Positions 25,991 through 35,219 are shown, counted from the first letter of the stretch. The stretch: 59,677 bases of DNA from an uncultured Oscillospiraceae bacterium (GCA_900547305.1 URGH01000004.1:1-59677), one strand, 5' to 3'. Translations and numbers: made by a program. Notes: a model not told the origin generated them from the letters alone.

Positions 25991-28387
25991 ATGTCATTAA
26001 CCGTTGAAGAAAATGCGATAAAAATGCCGCTCATAGCGCTTAGGGGGCTTGTTGTATTCCCGGGAATGTTAATATCCTTTGACGTGGGCAGGCAAAAATC
26101 CGCCGCGGCGCTTAAATACGCAATGGAGCACGATCAGCTTATTTTCGCCGTGACTCAAAAGGAAATTCATGTTGACGACCCTGCCGATAACGACGTTTAC
26201 GAGGTGGGGTGCGTTTTAAGGGTGCGCCAGCTTTTAAAGCTGCCCGATAACGCCGTAAAGGTTTTTGTTGAGGGGCTTTACAGAGCGGAGCATACCGGAC
26301 TTGTAAATTCGGGCGGTATGCTTGTATCAAATATTGTTAAAATTGAAGATAAGCCTATTAAAAACAGACCGGTTTACATTGAAACGCTGTTAAGGCGCGT
26401 TAAAACGCAGTTTGAAAAATACGCCGAGGTTTATACAAACGTTGCGGGCGATATAGCCGTTCATATAGCCGAGAGTGAAAATCTGGGCGCTTTGGCGGAT
26501 TATATTGCTTCGAATGTGCCAGCACCCTATGATGACAAGCAGTATATTTTAGAGCAGGCAAACCCCGTGCGCCGCGCGAAAATTCTTATTGAAATGCTTG
26601 ATAAGGAGCGGGAAATAGGCGAAATTGACCGCCGCATAAACGAAAAAACCAAAGCGGCTATTGATGAGAACCAAAAGGACTATTACCTGCGCGAGCAGAT
26701 AAAAATTATAAGCAGCGAGCTTTACGGCGACGAAACGGCGGACGAGCTTGAAGAATACCGCGAGAAAATATTCCGCCTTAAAGCGGACGACAGCGTGAAG
26801 GACGCGCTGTTTACCCAGGTAAATAAACTTGCAAAAATGCCGGCGGGCGCGCACGAGGCTACCGTTGTGAGGGGGTATCTTGATACCTGCCTTGAGTTGC
26901 CGTGGAATAAGGAAACGGCTGCGCGAGCCGATTTAAAGCGCGCCGAGAAAATACTCGACCGCGATATTTACGGTATGAAAAAGGTTAAGGAACGCATACT
27001 TGAAATGCTTTCCGTTTATAAATTGGCGCCCGATATTAAGGGGCAGATAATCTGCCTTGTGGGTCCGCCCGGAGTGGGTAAGACCTCAATAGGCAAAACA
27101 ATTGCCGAATGTATGGGCAGAAAATTTGCGCGCATTTCTTTGGGCGGCGTGCATGACGAGGCGGAAATTCGCGGTCACCGCAAGACCTACATAGGCGCAA
27201 TGCCGGGTAAAATAATAAACGCGGTTAAAACCGCGGGGAGCGGAAACCCCCTTATACTGCTTGACGAGGTGGATAAACTGGGCGGCGATTACAGGGGCGA
27301 CCCGTCCTCTGCGCTGCTTGAGGTTTTAGACCCCGAGCAGAACGGCACCTTTGTAGACCATTTTATTGAAATACCCTACGATTTAAGCCGCGCTGTTTTC
27401 ATAGCCACGGCGAACACTGCCGAGACAATACCCGCGCCGCTGCTTGACCGTATGGAAGTAATTGAGCTTGCGGGATACACGCGCGAAGAGAAATTCAATA
27501 TTGCAAAGCGCCACCTTGTGCCTAAAGAAACCGCGCGGCACGGGCTTACGGCAAAAAACGTTAAAATAACCGACGGCGCTATATACTCGCTTATTGATTT
27601 TTACACCCGCGAGGCGGGCGTGCGGCGGCTTGAACGCAATATAGCCGCGCTTTGCAGAAAATCGGCAAAGCTTATTGCGGGCGGCGAGCAGGGCAAGGTG
27701 ACCGTGGACGAAAAGACCGTGCGCGAAATGCTGGGCAGGCGCCGCTACAGACCCGAGGTCATTTTGGAAAATGACGAAGTAGGCATTATAAACGGGCTTG
27801 CGTGGACCTCTGTCGGCGGGGAGATAATGCAGCTTGAAATTTCCTCAATGGCGGGAACGGGCAAGTTAGAGCTTACAGGCTCTTTGGGAGACGTTATGAA
27901 GGAGTCAGCGGCGGCGGCGGTAAGCTATGTGCGCGCAAATGCGGTAAGGCTCGGCATTGACCCCGAATTTTACAAAAAGCTGGATATTCATATTCACGCT
28001 ACCGAGGCGGCAGTGCCGAAGGACGGACCGTCCGCCGGCGTTACAATGACGGTGGGGCTGGTATCCGAGCTTACAAAAACGCCCGTAAGGCGTGATATTG
28101 CAATGACGGGAGAGGTGACTATACGCGGTAGGGTGCTGCCAATAGGCGGGCTTAAAGAAAAGTCTATGGCGGCGTATACCGGCGGGGTGAAAACCGTTTT
28201 CATACCGAAAGAGAACATTCCCGATTTAGAGGATGTGGACGAAACGGTAAAAGCAAACGTGGAGTTTGTGCCTATATCGTATGTTGATGAGATAATTAAC
28301 CGCGCGCTTGTGAAAAAGCCCGCAAAAAGCGAAATGCCCGCGGTTTACAGCACAGCAGAGCAGACCGCCGCAACAATAAGTCAGTAA
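25991..28387 (+). CDS. lon: ATP-dependent protease Lon
   Basis: Cytoplasmic quality-control protease, 798 residues. It has the N-terminal substrate-binding domain (about 12-200), an AAA+ module with Walker A GPPGVGKTS starting at residue 358 and Walker B LILLDEVDKL, and the C-terminal Ser-Lys protease. The catalytic Ser is S681 in DGPSAG and the Lys is K724, the second Lys of GGLKEK. Followed by ysxC, the same order as lonA-ysxC in Bacillus. Confidence 0.97.
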   Translation: MSLTVEENAIKMPLIALRGLVVFPGMLISFDVGRQKSAAALKYAMEHDQLIFAVTQKEIHVDDPADNDVYEVGCVLRVRQLLKLPDNAVKVFVEGLYRAEHTGLVNSGGMLVSNIVKIEDKPIKNRPVYIETLLRRVKTQFEKYAEVYTNVAGDIAVHIAESENLGALADYIASNVPAPYDDKQYILEQANPVRRAKILIEMLDKEREIGEIDRRINEKTKAAIDENQKDYYLREQIKIISSELYGDETADELEEYREKIFRLKADDSVKDALFTQVNKLAKMPAGAHEATVVRGYLDTCLELPWNKETAARADLKRAEKILDRDIYGMKKVKERILEMLSVYKLAPDIKGQIICLVGPPGVGKTSIGKTIAECMGRKFARISLGGVHDEAEIRGHRKTYIGAMPGKIINAVKTAGSGNPLILLDEVDKLGGDYRGDPSSALLEVLDPEQNGTFVDHFIEIPYDLSRAVFIATANTAETIPAPLLDRMEVIELAGYTREEKFNIAKRHLVPKETARHGLTAKNVKITDGAIYSLIDFYTREAGVRRLERNIAALCRKSAKLIAGGEQGKVTVDEKTVREMLGRRRYRPEVILENDEVGIINGLAWTSVGGEIMQLEISSMAGTGKLELTGSLGDVMKESAAAAVSYVRANAVRLGIDPEFYKKLDIHIHATEAAVPKDGPSAGVTMTVGLVSELTKTPVRRDIAMTGEVTIRGRVLPIGGLKEKSMAAYTGGVKTVFIPKENIPDLEDVDETVKANVEFVPISYVDEIINRALVKKPAKSEMPAVYSTAEQTAATISQ

Positions 28388-28401
28388 GGGAATATCGGTT
28401 T

Positions 28402-28983
28402 ATGAATTATAACAACGCGGTTTTTGAAAAGGCATTTGCAACGGCTAAACAGCTGGAAAGCTCCGATTTACCGGAGATATGCTTTTGCGGGCGGTCAAAC
28501 GTGGGTAAATCCTCACTTATAAACGCGGTGCTCGGCAGAAAGTCCATTGCGCGCGTGAGCTCGAAGCCGGGCAAGACCGTAACGGTGAATTTCTACCGTG
28601 TGGATAATATGCGGTTGGTTGACCTGCCGGGCTACGGCTATGCGAAAGTGCCGTTTTCCGAGCGCGACCGCTGGTCGGAGCTTATGGAGGGCTACTTTAA
28701 TTCGGGGCGCGATATAAAAATGGCGTTTCAGCTTATAGATATGCGCCATAAGCCTACCGATTTTGATATGACAATGCTGCATTTTCTTTCCGAAATGCAG
28801 ATTCCTTACACCGTTGTGCTTACAAAATCGGATAAGCTCAATAAAGCGCAAACCGCCGAAAGGCTCTCGCTTATACACGGCGAACTGGGCGAGTATGCGG
28901 AAAATGTCGAGATAATTCCTTTTTCGTCACAAAAAAGGGAAGACGCGGAGAAATTGCGCTCGGTAATAGAGAGTTGCCTGTGA
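28402..28983 (+). CDS. ysxC: Ribosome biogenesis GTPase EngB/YsxC
   Basis: A 193-residue GTPase needed for 50S assembly. G1 is GRSNVGKSS, G3 is DLPGYGYAKV, G4 is TKSDK and G5 is the SSQ motif near the C-terminus. The GKT in SSKPGKTVTVNFY is the family's switch I region. Directly downstream of lon. Confidence 0.95.
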   Translation: MNYNNAVFEKAFATAKQLESSDLPEICFCGRSNVGKSSLINAVLGRKSIARVSSKPGKTVTVNFYRVDNMRLVDLPGYGYAKVPFSERDRWSELMEGYFNSGRDIKMAFQLIDMRHKPTDFDMTMLHFLSEMQIPYTVVLTKSDKLNKAQTAERLSLIHGELGEYAENVEIIPFSSQKREDAEKLRSVIESCL

Positions 28984-28990
28984 TTTTCTG

Positions 28991-29019
28991 TTGACAATTT
29001 AAAATGTGAGTGATATAAT
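28991..29019 (+). promoter_or_regulatory. Promoter of the T-box/asnS/asnA operon
   Basis: Perfect TTGACA (28991-28996), 17-base spacer, perfect TATAAT (29014-29019). Confidence 0.9.
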
Positions 29020-29029
29020 TTTTATGTTA

Positions 29030-29276
29030 AAGGCAAGGATGGAGAGAAGTAGTGCCGTTAAAGCATACAAAGAGAGCCGACGGGGCTGGGATGTCGGCAA
29101 TGCCGCGGTATGAATAACACTCCGGAGCCGCAAGCCGAAAGCATCAGTCAAGTAGGTGCGCCGCGCCGACGCGTTAAATCGGAATAAAAGCGACCGAGCA
29201 ATCGGTAAATTAGGTGGCACCGCGGATAGCGTCTATTCGTCCTAATAATATTAGGATGATAAGACGCTATTTTCAG
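29030..29276 (+). ncRNA. T-box riboswitch, Asn-specific
   Basis: A leader RNA that senses uncharged tRNA. The conserved T-box sequence TAGGTGGCACCGCGG lies at 29211-29225 and is followed by a terminator whose stem pairs ATAGCGTC with GACGCTAT (29225-29271) and ends in TTTT. Near the base of stem I the sequence TGAATAACAC presents AAC at 29116-29118 as the specifier, an Asn codon. This matches the asnS and asnA genes that follow. Uncharged tRNA-Asn should favour read-through. Confidence 0.92.
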
Positions 29277-29295
29277 TTAAAGGGGACGAAAAAAA

Positions 29296-30672
29296 ATGAA
29301 ACATACTGACATTTCGGAAATTTTTAAAAACAGCAGTCTGCTTGAAACGCAGGTCACGGTGTGCGGCTGGGTGCGAACCTCGCGCGATTCCAAAAGCATG
29401 GCATTTATAGAGCTTAACGACGGCACAACGCTGAAACATTTACAGATAGTTATAAATAAAGCCGATTTTGATGATATTTCGGACTATATGAAGCTCGGAA
29501 CGGCGCTTAAGGTAACGGGCAAGGCGGTAAAATCCGCAGTTGCGGCGGATTCGGTGGAGATAAACGCCGAAAGCATTTCCGTTTTGGGCGAGTGCCCGCC
29601 CGATTACCCGCTGCAAAAAAAGCGCCATACGCTTGAATATCTTCGTACAATACCGCACCTGCGAGTCAGAACAAACACATTCAACGCCGTTTTCAGGGTG
29701 CGCTCGGTGGTTTCCGCTTGTATTCACGAGTTTTTCCAAAGCCGCGGCTTTGTGTATGTTCACACCCCGCTTATCACCGCAAGCGATTGCGAGGGCGCGG
29801 GCGAAATGTTCAAGGTGACCACTATAGGCTACAGCAACGATTATAAATCGGAAGAGGAATATTATGCCGACGATTTCTTCGGCAGACGCGCGTCTTTGAG
29901 CGTTTCGGGTCAGTTGGAGGGCGAGGTTGCCGCAATGGCACTCGGTAAAATTTACACCTTCGGTCCGTCCTTCCGCGCTGAAAAGAGCAACACCCCGCGC
30001 CACGTTGCGGAGTTTTGGCATGTTGAGCCTGAGGTTGCCTTTGCGGAGCTGCCCGATATTATAGAAATTGCCGAGGCGCTTATAAAGCACATAATTAAAA
30101 CCGTGCTTGAAAAATGCCCCGAGGAGCTTAAGTTCTTTGATAAGCATTTTGAAAACGGGCTTGTTGAAAAGCTCACCGCCGTGGCAAACCACGATTTCGC
30201 GATTATGACCTACACCGAGGCAATAGAAAAGCTTAAAGCATCGGGCAGGGAATTTAAGTACCCCGTGGAATGGGGCTTAGACCTTATGACCGAGCACGAG
30301 CGCTATATTTCCGAAGAGGTTTGCAAAAAGCCGGTATTTTTAACCGATTACCCCAAGGATATTAAATCTTTCTATATGAAGCAAAACCCCGACGGCAAAA
30401 CCGTTGCCGCCACCGACCTTTTGGTTCCGGGCGTGGGCGAAATTATCGGGTGCAGCGAGAGAGAGGCCGACCTTGATAAGCTGCTTGCCGCTATGAAAGA
30501 GCGCAATATGTCGCTTGACGATTATGAGCACTATATAGCTCTGCGCCGTTTCGGCTCTGTTCCGCACAGCGGCTTCGGGCTTGGGCTTGAGCGCATTATT
30601 ATGTATGTTACGGGCGTTCAGAACATTCGTGATGTTATTCTTTACCCGCGCACTGTCGGCAGCATTTCGTAA
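29296..30672 (+). CDS. asnS: Asparaginyl-tRNA synthetase
   Basis: Class II synthetase, 458 residues. The N-terminal OB-fold anticodon domain covers about residues 15-105; motif 2 includes FRAEKSNTPRHVAEFWHVEP and motif 3 is GFGLGLERIIMY. The AspRS/AsnRS choice is settled by the Asn specifier of the upstream T-box and the linked asnA. Good AAAGGGG ribosome site. Confidence 0.95.
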   Translation: MKHTDISEIFKNSSLLETQVTVCGWVRTSRDSKSMAFIELNDGTTLKHLQIVINKADFDDISDYMKLGTALKVTGKAVKSAVAADSVEINAESISVLGECPPDYPLQKKRHTLEYLRTIPHLRVRTNTFNAVFRVRSVVSACIHEFFQSRGFVYVHTPLITASDCEGAGEMFKVTTIGYSNDYKSEEEYYADDFFGRRASLSVSGQLEGEVAAMALGKIYTFGPSFRAEKSNTPRHVAEFWHVEPEVAFAELPDIIEIAEALIKHIIKTVLEKCPEELKFFDKHFENGLVEKLTAVANHDFAIMTYTEAIEKLKASGREFKYPVEWGLDLMTEHERYISEEVCKKPVFLTDYPKDIKSFYMKQNPDGKTVAATDLLVPGVGEIIGCSEREADLDKLLAAMKERNMSLDDYEHYIALRRFGSVPHSGFGLGLERIIMYVTGVQNIRDVILYPRTVGSIS

Positions 30673-30690
30673 TTAAAGGGGGATAAATTT

Positions 30691-31680
30691 ATGGAAAAAT
30701 ATATTTCTAAGCTCAGCGAGTTTGATACGCAGAACGCAATAGCGCTTGTTAAGGAAAAGTTTTCCTCAGAGCTTTGCGCCTCGCTTGATTTATCCCGCGT
30801 TTCGGCGCCGCTTTTCGTAAAGCGCGGCAGCGGAATAAACGACGATTTAAACGGCGTTGAACGCCCCGTTGATTTTGATATTAAGGAAACGGGCGAAATA
30901 GCCGAGGTGGTTCACAGCCTTGCAAAATGGAAGCGTATGGCGCTTATGCGCTACGGTTTTCCCATACATACAGGGCTTTACACCGATATGAACGCTATTC
31001 GCCGCGATGAAATATGCGATAATATTCACTCGATATACGTTGACCAGTGGGACTGGGAAAAGGTTATAACCGCAGAGGACAGAAACGAGGAATATTTAAG
31101 GGCTACCGTTAGGAGTATTTACGGCGCGATATTGCGCACAGCTGCGGCAGTTAAGGAAAAATACCCGGCGCTTGATACAAAGCTGCCCGATTTTATAAGC
31201 TTTGTATCGACCTATGAGCTTGAAGAAAAATACCCCGATATGAGCCCGAAGGAGCGCGAGAACGCCGCCGCAAAGGAATACGGCGCGGTTTTCGTTATGA
31301 AAATAGGCGGCAGGCTTAAAAGCGGCGAAAAGCACGACGGCAGAGCGCCCGATTACGACGATTGGAGCTTAAACGGCGATATTATAGTTTACAATCCCAT
31401 GCTTGACAGCGCGTTTGAAATTTCCTCAATGGGTATACGCGTCGACAGGGAAAGTCTGGTTTCTCAGCTGAAAGCCGAAAACGCCGAAGACAGGCTGAAA
31501 TACGAGTTCCACACGCTTTTAATGAACGGCTCGCTGCCGCTTACCATAGGCGGCGGCATAGGGCAGTCTCGGCTTTGTATGTACCTTTTGCAAAAGGCGC
31601 ATATAGGCGAGGTTCAGGTTTCAATCTGGCCCGAAAGAGAAGTTAAAAAATGCAAAGCTGCGGGCATAGCCCTGCTTTAA
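30691..31680 (+). CDS. asnA: Aspartate-ammonia ligase
   Basis: Makes asparagine from aspartate, ammonia and ATP; 329 residues. The family is recognised from the opening VKRGSGINDDLNGVERPV, the MNAIRRDE segment and GGGIGQSRLCMYLLQ near the end. AsnA is a class II synthetase relative. Here it shares the Asn T-box with asnS, so both making Asn and charging it respond to tRNA-Asn charging. Confidence 0.96.
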   Translation: MEKYISKLSEFDTQNAIALVKEKFSSELCASLDLSRVSAPLFVKRGSGINDDLNGVERPVDFDIKETGEIAEVVHSLAKWKRMALMRYGFPIHTGLYTDMNAIRRDEICDNIHSIYVDQWDWEKVITAEDRNEEYLRATVRSIYGAILRTAAAVKEKYPALDTKLPDFISFVSTYELEEKYPDMSPKERENAAAKEYGAVFVMKIGGRLKSGEKHDGRAPDYDDWSLNGDIIVYNPMLDSAFEISSMGIRVDRESLVSQLKAENAEDRLKYEFHTLLMNGSLPLTIGGGIGQSRLCMYLLQKAHIGEVQVSIWPEREVKKCKAAGIALL

Positions 31681-31702
31681 AATACAAGAGGAGTGAAATT
31701 GA

Positions 31703-33556
31703 ATGAAAAACAGATACCTGGTTTTTATAACCTCTGTTCTGTTTGACTTTTTTGCGGCTGTAGTTTCTATTTTTATTTCCTTTAAACTTATAGGAGTTCC
31801 GGAAGTGACAAAGGGCGGGAATATATTTGTTTTCTCGCTTTTAATATGGCCTACATTGCTGGTGCTCTCATTCTATATTTTTAAAACCTACAGCGTTTTG
31901 TGGCGTTTCTCTCGAATTTCTGACCTTTTAAGAATATTTATCGGAATGGTGGTGGCACTAGGTGCTTTGTTTATCTGCCAGATGGCGGTTTACGGCAAGG
32001 CAATTTCCGCCCCGGCAATGCTGCTTACATTTTTTCTTACCTACTTTCTTACCGTGGTTTTCAGGCTGTGTATGAAGGATATTATTCTGCGTATAAGCAG
32101 CCGCGAAACCGACGAAAAGACCTCTGCCGATAAATTAAAGGGCAATATTATGATAATAGGCGCGGGCTGCGCCGCCTCTATGATTATAAACGAATTGCGG
32201 GATAATAAGATAAATAATTGCAAATTTAAGTGCGCAATAGATGACGACCCCGCAAAGAAAAACACCTATATACTGGGTATCAGGGTATATGGCGACCGAA
32301 ACAGCATAATAGAGGCTGCCGAAAAATTTCAGATCGATACAATTCTTTTCGCTATTCCGAGCTGCGATAATAAGGAAAAGGTTGAAATACTCAATATCTG
32401 CAAGGAAACGGGCTGCGAGCTTAAAATAGTGCCTTCAATTTATCAGATGATGAACAGCGGCGAAAAGGGTATTTCCAAAAAAATACGCAAGGTTCAAATA
32501 GAGGACCTTTTGGGCAGAGAACCCATAAGCCTTGATATTAACCGCATAATTGATTATGTTGCGGGGCGCACCGTTTTGGTAACGGGAGGGGGCGGAACAA
32601 TAGGCAGCGAGCTTTGCCGCCAGATAGCCGAGCACGACCCTAAGCGCCTTGTTATTTTCGATATTTATGAAAACAACGCCTATGATATTCAGAACGAATT
32701 AAGGCGCAAATATCCCGAGCTTGACCTTGTAACGCTTATAGGCTCGGTGCGGGACAGCAAGCGCCTGGAAAGCGTATTTAAAACCTACCGCCCCGACATT
32801 GTGTACCACGCGGCGGCGCATAAGCATGTTCCGCTTATGGAGGACAGCCCCAACGAGGCTATTAAAAACAACGTTTTCGGAACTCTTAAAACCGCGCAGT
32901 GCGCCGATAAATACGGCGTGAAAAAATTTGTGCTTATTTCAACCGATAAGGCGGTAAACCCCACCAACATTATGGGCGCGAGCAAGCGTATGTGCGAAAT
33001 GATAATTCAATCCTACAACAAGCGCTCTGAAACCGAGTTTGTGGCGGTGCGTTTCGGCAACGTTTTGGGCAGCAACGGCAGCGTTATTCCGCTTTTCAAA
33101 AAGCAGATTGAGGCGGGCGGCCCCGTAACCGTAACCGACCCCGATATTATACGCTATTTTATGACTATCCCCGAGGCGGTTACCCTTGTTTTGCAGGCGG
33201 GCGCTTCGGCAAAGGGCGGCGAAATATTCGTGCTGGATATGGGCAAGCCGGTTAAAATTTTAACCCTTGCCGAAAACCTTATAAAGCTTTCGGGCTTTAC
33301 GCCGCATAAGGATATTAAAATCGAGTTTATAGGTCTGCGCCCGGGCGAAAAGCTGTATGAGGAAATGCTTATGGCGGAAGAGGGGCTTAAGGAGACCGAA
33401 AACAAGCTGATACATATAGGTCAGCCGATAGAGTTTGACGAGAACGAGTTCTTTACGGCGCTTGATGATCTGCGCAAGGCTATGTATGACGATTCGGTGG
33501 ATATGCGCGCTATCGTTTCCGATATAGTACCGACGTATCATTATAATAAGACTTAA
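31703..33556 (+). CDS. Membrane nucleotide-sugar dehydratase/epimerase (CapD/FlaA1-like)
   Basis: A 617-residue polysaccharide-biosynthesis protein. Four membrane helices (residues 1-125) are followed by a CoA-binding-like Rossmann domain (IMIIGAGCAASMI) and then an extended SDR domain with TGGGGTIGSELCRQI. The catalytic segment is STDKAVNPTNIMGASKRM, with Met in place of the usual Tyr, which is normal for this membrane subfamily. It likely acts on UDP-GlcNAc-type sugars at the membrane. It follows asnA by 22 bases and may be in the T-box transcript, though no functional link is evident. Confidence 0.9.
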   Translation: MKNRYLVFITSVLFDFFAAVVSIFISFKLIGVPEVTKGGNIFVFSLLIWPTLLVLSFYIFKTYSVLWRFSRISDLLRIFIGMVVALGALFICQMAVYGKAISAPAMLLTFFLTYFLTVVFRLCMKDIILRISSRETDEKTSADKLKGNIMIIGAGCAASMIINELRDNKINNCKFKCAIDDDPAKKNTYILGIRVYGDRNSIIEAAEKFQIDTILFAIPSCDNKEKVEILNICKETGCELKIVPSIYQMMNSGEKGISKKIRKVQIEDLLGREPISLDINRIIDYVAGRTVLVTGGGGTIGSELCRQIAEHDPKRLVIFDIYENNAYDIQNELRRKYPELDLVTLIGSVRDSKRLESVFKTYRPDIVYHAAAHKHVPLMEDSPNEAIKNNVFGTLKTAQCADKYGVKKFVLISTDKAVNPTNIMGASKRMCEMIIQSYNKRSETEFVAVRFGNVLGSNGSVIPLFKKQIEAGGPVTVTDPDIIRYFMTIPEAVTLVLQAGASAKGGEIFVLDMGKPVKILTLAENLIKLSGFTPHKDIKIEFIGLRPGEKLYEEMLMAEEGLKETENKLIHIGQPIEFDENEFFTALDDLRKAMYDDSVDMRAIVSDIVPTYHYNKT

Positions 33557-33560
33557 AAGA

Positions 33561-33590
33561 AAAAATCCTGTCTTTCGGCAGGATTTCAAT
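33561..33590 (+). terminator. Terminator hairpin, copy 1
   Basis: Stem AAATCCTG / CAGGATTT with loop region TCTTTCGG, preceded by an A-run. An identical 24-base hairpin recurs at 33759-33782; together they bracket the MITE-like insertion. This copy keeps the upstream A-run and has lost the T-tail. Confidence 0.8.
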
Positions 33591-33758
33591 CTGTCGATAA
33601 ACCTCCTCTCGCCTCCCTCTGATGAGGGAGGTGGCAAAGCGAAGCTTTGACGGAAGGAGAGAAAATGCTTAAATAAAGCCTTTTTGACTACCCCTCAGTC
33701 ACCTATGGTGACAGCTCCCCTGACAAGGGGAGCCAAGGTGGGCTTTTTCGACACGCTC
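33587..33758 (-). mobile_element. MITE-like element A, copy 2
   Basis: A 172-base element in reverse orientation. Read on the minus strand it begins GAGCGTGTCGAAAAA (33758-33744) and ends GAGGTTTATCGACAGATTG (33605-33587), the same ends as the element after feoB. The interior consists of two CCCTCAGTC / GGGAG palindromic modules. It is bracketed by a 24-base direct duplication of the terminator hairpin. Confidence 0.75.
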
Positions 33759-33788
33759 AAATCCTGTCTTTCGGCAGGATTTTTTAAT
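33759..33788 (+). terminator. Terminator hairpin, copy 2
   Basis: The same 24-base hairpin as at 33563-33586, here followed by the T-run TTTTTT. Together with the A-run of copy 1 it reconstructs one complete original terminator. Confidence 0.8.
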
Positions 33789-33864
33789 TATATGTCGGTG
33801 AATGGCGGTTTTTTGATTATGTATAATACTCTTGAAAAATCAAGATTAAAGGAGTATTATATAT

Positions 33865-34422
33865 ATGAGCTATTTATCCGATTTATTTACTGCGGGGCTG
33901 AGGGGCGAAAAAGCGCCGGATGAGCCGCGGTGGAAAAAATGGGTGCACCGAAATTTAAGCACAAGCCATTGTGAGGAGTGCCTGAAGTTAGACGGCTGCT
34001 GGTTTTTGAAAGAGAAAACGCCGATGTGGCCGCACCACAGGTTTTGCCACTGTATTTTAGAGGATGTACCGTATGACGAGGTATTAACTAAAGCTACGGC
34101 GGTAAGCGCGTATTCCAAATTTGACCCGTACCTATTCAACCCGAAAGGCGAATATCCGCATGGTAAGGAAAAACTGTTTAAAAGCTGGGGATATACCGTT
34201 GCCGACGCAAAATGGATGCAAAATGAGATTGAAAAACAAGGGCTGGAAAAATATATAAACGGCGAATATGAACTTGGTAAACTTAACAAGGAAGGGCAGC
34301 GTTTAAGTATAACCGTGGAAATTCCGAGAAAAGATAAAGAGGGTAAAGTTACATTCGTTACCGGATGGATGGTATGCCCTGACGGACATATCAGATTAAT
34401 TACACCGTATGGAGGTAAATAA
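33865..34422 (+). CDS. DUF6883-like putative toxin with MuF-type Cys/His N-terminus
   Basis: A 185-residue soluble protein in two parts. Residues about 25-72 hold a Cys/His cluster (SHCEECLKLDGC ... HHRFCHC) like the tail of phage MuF-type head proteins. Residues about 85-185 (KFDPYLFNPKGEYPHGK to the C-terminus HIRLITPYGGK) resemble the DUF6883 domain found at the ends of polymorphic toxins. There is no signal peptide and no secretion domain, so this may be a detached toxin tip. The assignment is from memory of the family pattern. Good AAAGGAG site. The next gene follows 1 base later. Confidence 0.6.
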   Translation: MSYLSDLFTAGLRGEKAPDEPRWKKWVHRNLSTSHCEECLKLDGCWFLKEKTPMWPHHRFCHCILEDVPYDEVLTKATAVSAYSKFDPYLFNPKGEYPHGKEKLFKSWGYTVADAKWMQNEIEKQGLEKYINGEYELGKLNKEGQRLSITVEIPRKDKEGKVTFVTGWMVCPDGHIRLITPYGGK

Positions 34423-34423
34423 A

Positions 34424-34672
34424 ATGAAAGAAATGGATTGCGTAAAGGTGATTGTAGAAAAAGAAAAGTATGCCAAAGAAGGCGTACATAAAGGTATGTA
34501 CGGTTGGATATGCTGGGATGACGGCAGTGATAACATATGGCTTGTTAACTTTCCGCAATACGGCGAAAAGGAAGATATAGCAACAATAGATGTTAAAGAG
34601 GAAGATTTAGAGGTAGTTCCTATAATGCACGCAATAGTTAACGAACAGATAAAGGCGGAGTTCGGTGAATAA
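34424..34672 (+). CDS. DUF4926-like small protein, candidate immunity partner
   Basis: An 82-residue acidic protein. The pattern (CVKVIVEKEKYAKEGVHKGM, an aromatic beta core, DVKEEDLEVVP) resembles DUF4926, small beta proteins often found beside DUF6883 genes. The start at 34424 has GGAGG inside the end of the preceding gene and lies 1 base after its stop, so the two are coupled. This is the arrangement expected for toxin and immunity or antitoxin, but no function has been shown here. Confidence 0.55.
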   Translation: MKEMDCVKVIVEKEKYAKEGVHKGMYGWICWDDGSDNIWLVNFPQYGEKEDIATIDVKEEDLEVVPIMHAIVNEQIKAEFGE

Positions 34673-34674
34673 TT

Positions 34675-35160
34675 TTAAAATTCGGCGGGTGTGACGCCCG
34701 CAAGCAAAAGAACCGCGGCAGAGGCAGTTACCGCAAAGGGACTGTGGCCGCGGTTTAATTTTATTCCGATCTCGCAAGGCTCGGCGTCGTTGCCGAAAAT
34801 ATCGGTAACGGTTCGCTGCAGCGAGACTAAGGCGGAAGAGGAAGTAAGGCTTGAAAGCGTAACGGTGTTTTTGGGGTTCATTCCGCAGGTTATAACCGTC
34901 GCACCGTTTTCCATAAGTATTTTAAGTGCCGTAAGGTTCGAATCCTCACATATTCCCACCGTACCGCCCGGCAGTGCTATGCCGCGAAATGCTTCGGAAT
35001 TGCCCGCAAAAACGGTAATAGCCGGATTGCTCCCGATTTCGGGTCTTTCATGCTCCGTTATAACGGTAAACTCTGTTTTTTCACCTATGCCGCTGCGCTG
35101 CAGAATTTCGTAAATTTCCTTTCCCGCGCCGCATGCCTTGTCCGCAAAGAGAATTACCAT
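34675..35160 (-). CDS. Hypothetical protein, 161 residues
   Basis: Not recognised with confidence. It opens MVILFADKACGAGKEIYEIL and contains ITCGMNPKNTVTLSS, which recalls the end of Mur-ligase-like folds (TYGLNPKATVT), but it is far too short for a Mur ligase and lacks the ATP loop. Soluble, no signal peptide. It converges on the DUF4926-like gene with a 2-base gap. Start ATG at 35160 with GGAGAG about 12 bases upstream. Confidence 0.6.
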   Translation of the reverse strand: MVILFADKACGAGKEIYEILQRSGIGEKTEFTVITEHERPEIGSNPAITVFAGNSEAFRGIALPGGTVGICEDSNLTALKILMENGATVITCGMNPKNTVTLSSLTSSSALVSLQRTVTDIFGNDAEPCEIGIKLNRGHSPFAVTASAAVLLLAGVTPAEF

Positions 35161-35219
35161 AATTTATGCTCACTCTCCGCCTATTAGTATTTGCGGAAAA
35201 GCGGGCGTTATTCCGTAAT

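Noticed and set aside
33684..33923. 79-residue frame before the toxin-like gene
   Set aside because: Runs through element A and both terminator sequences; the real gene starts at 33865 in another frame with AAAGGAG.
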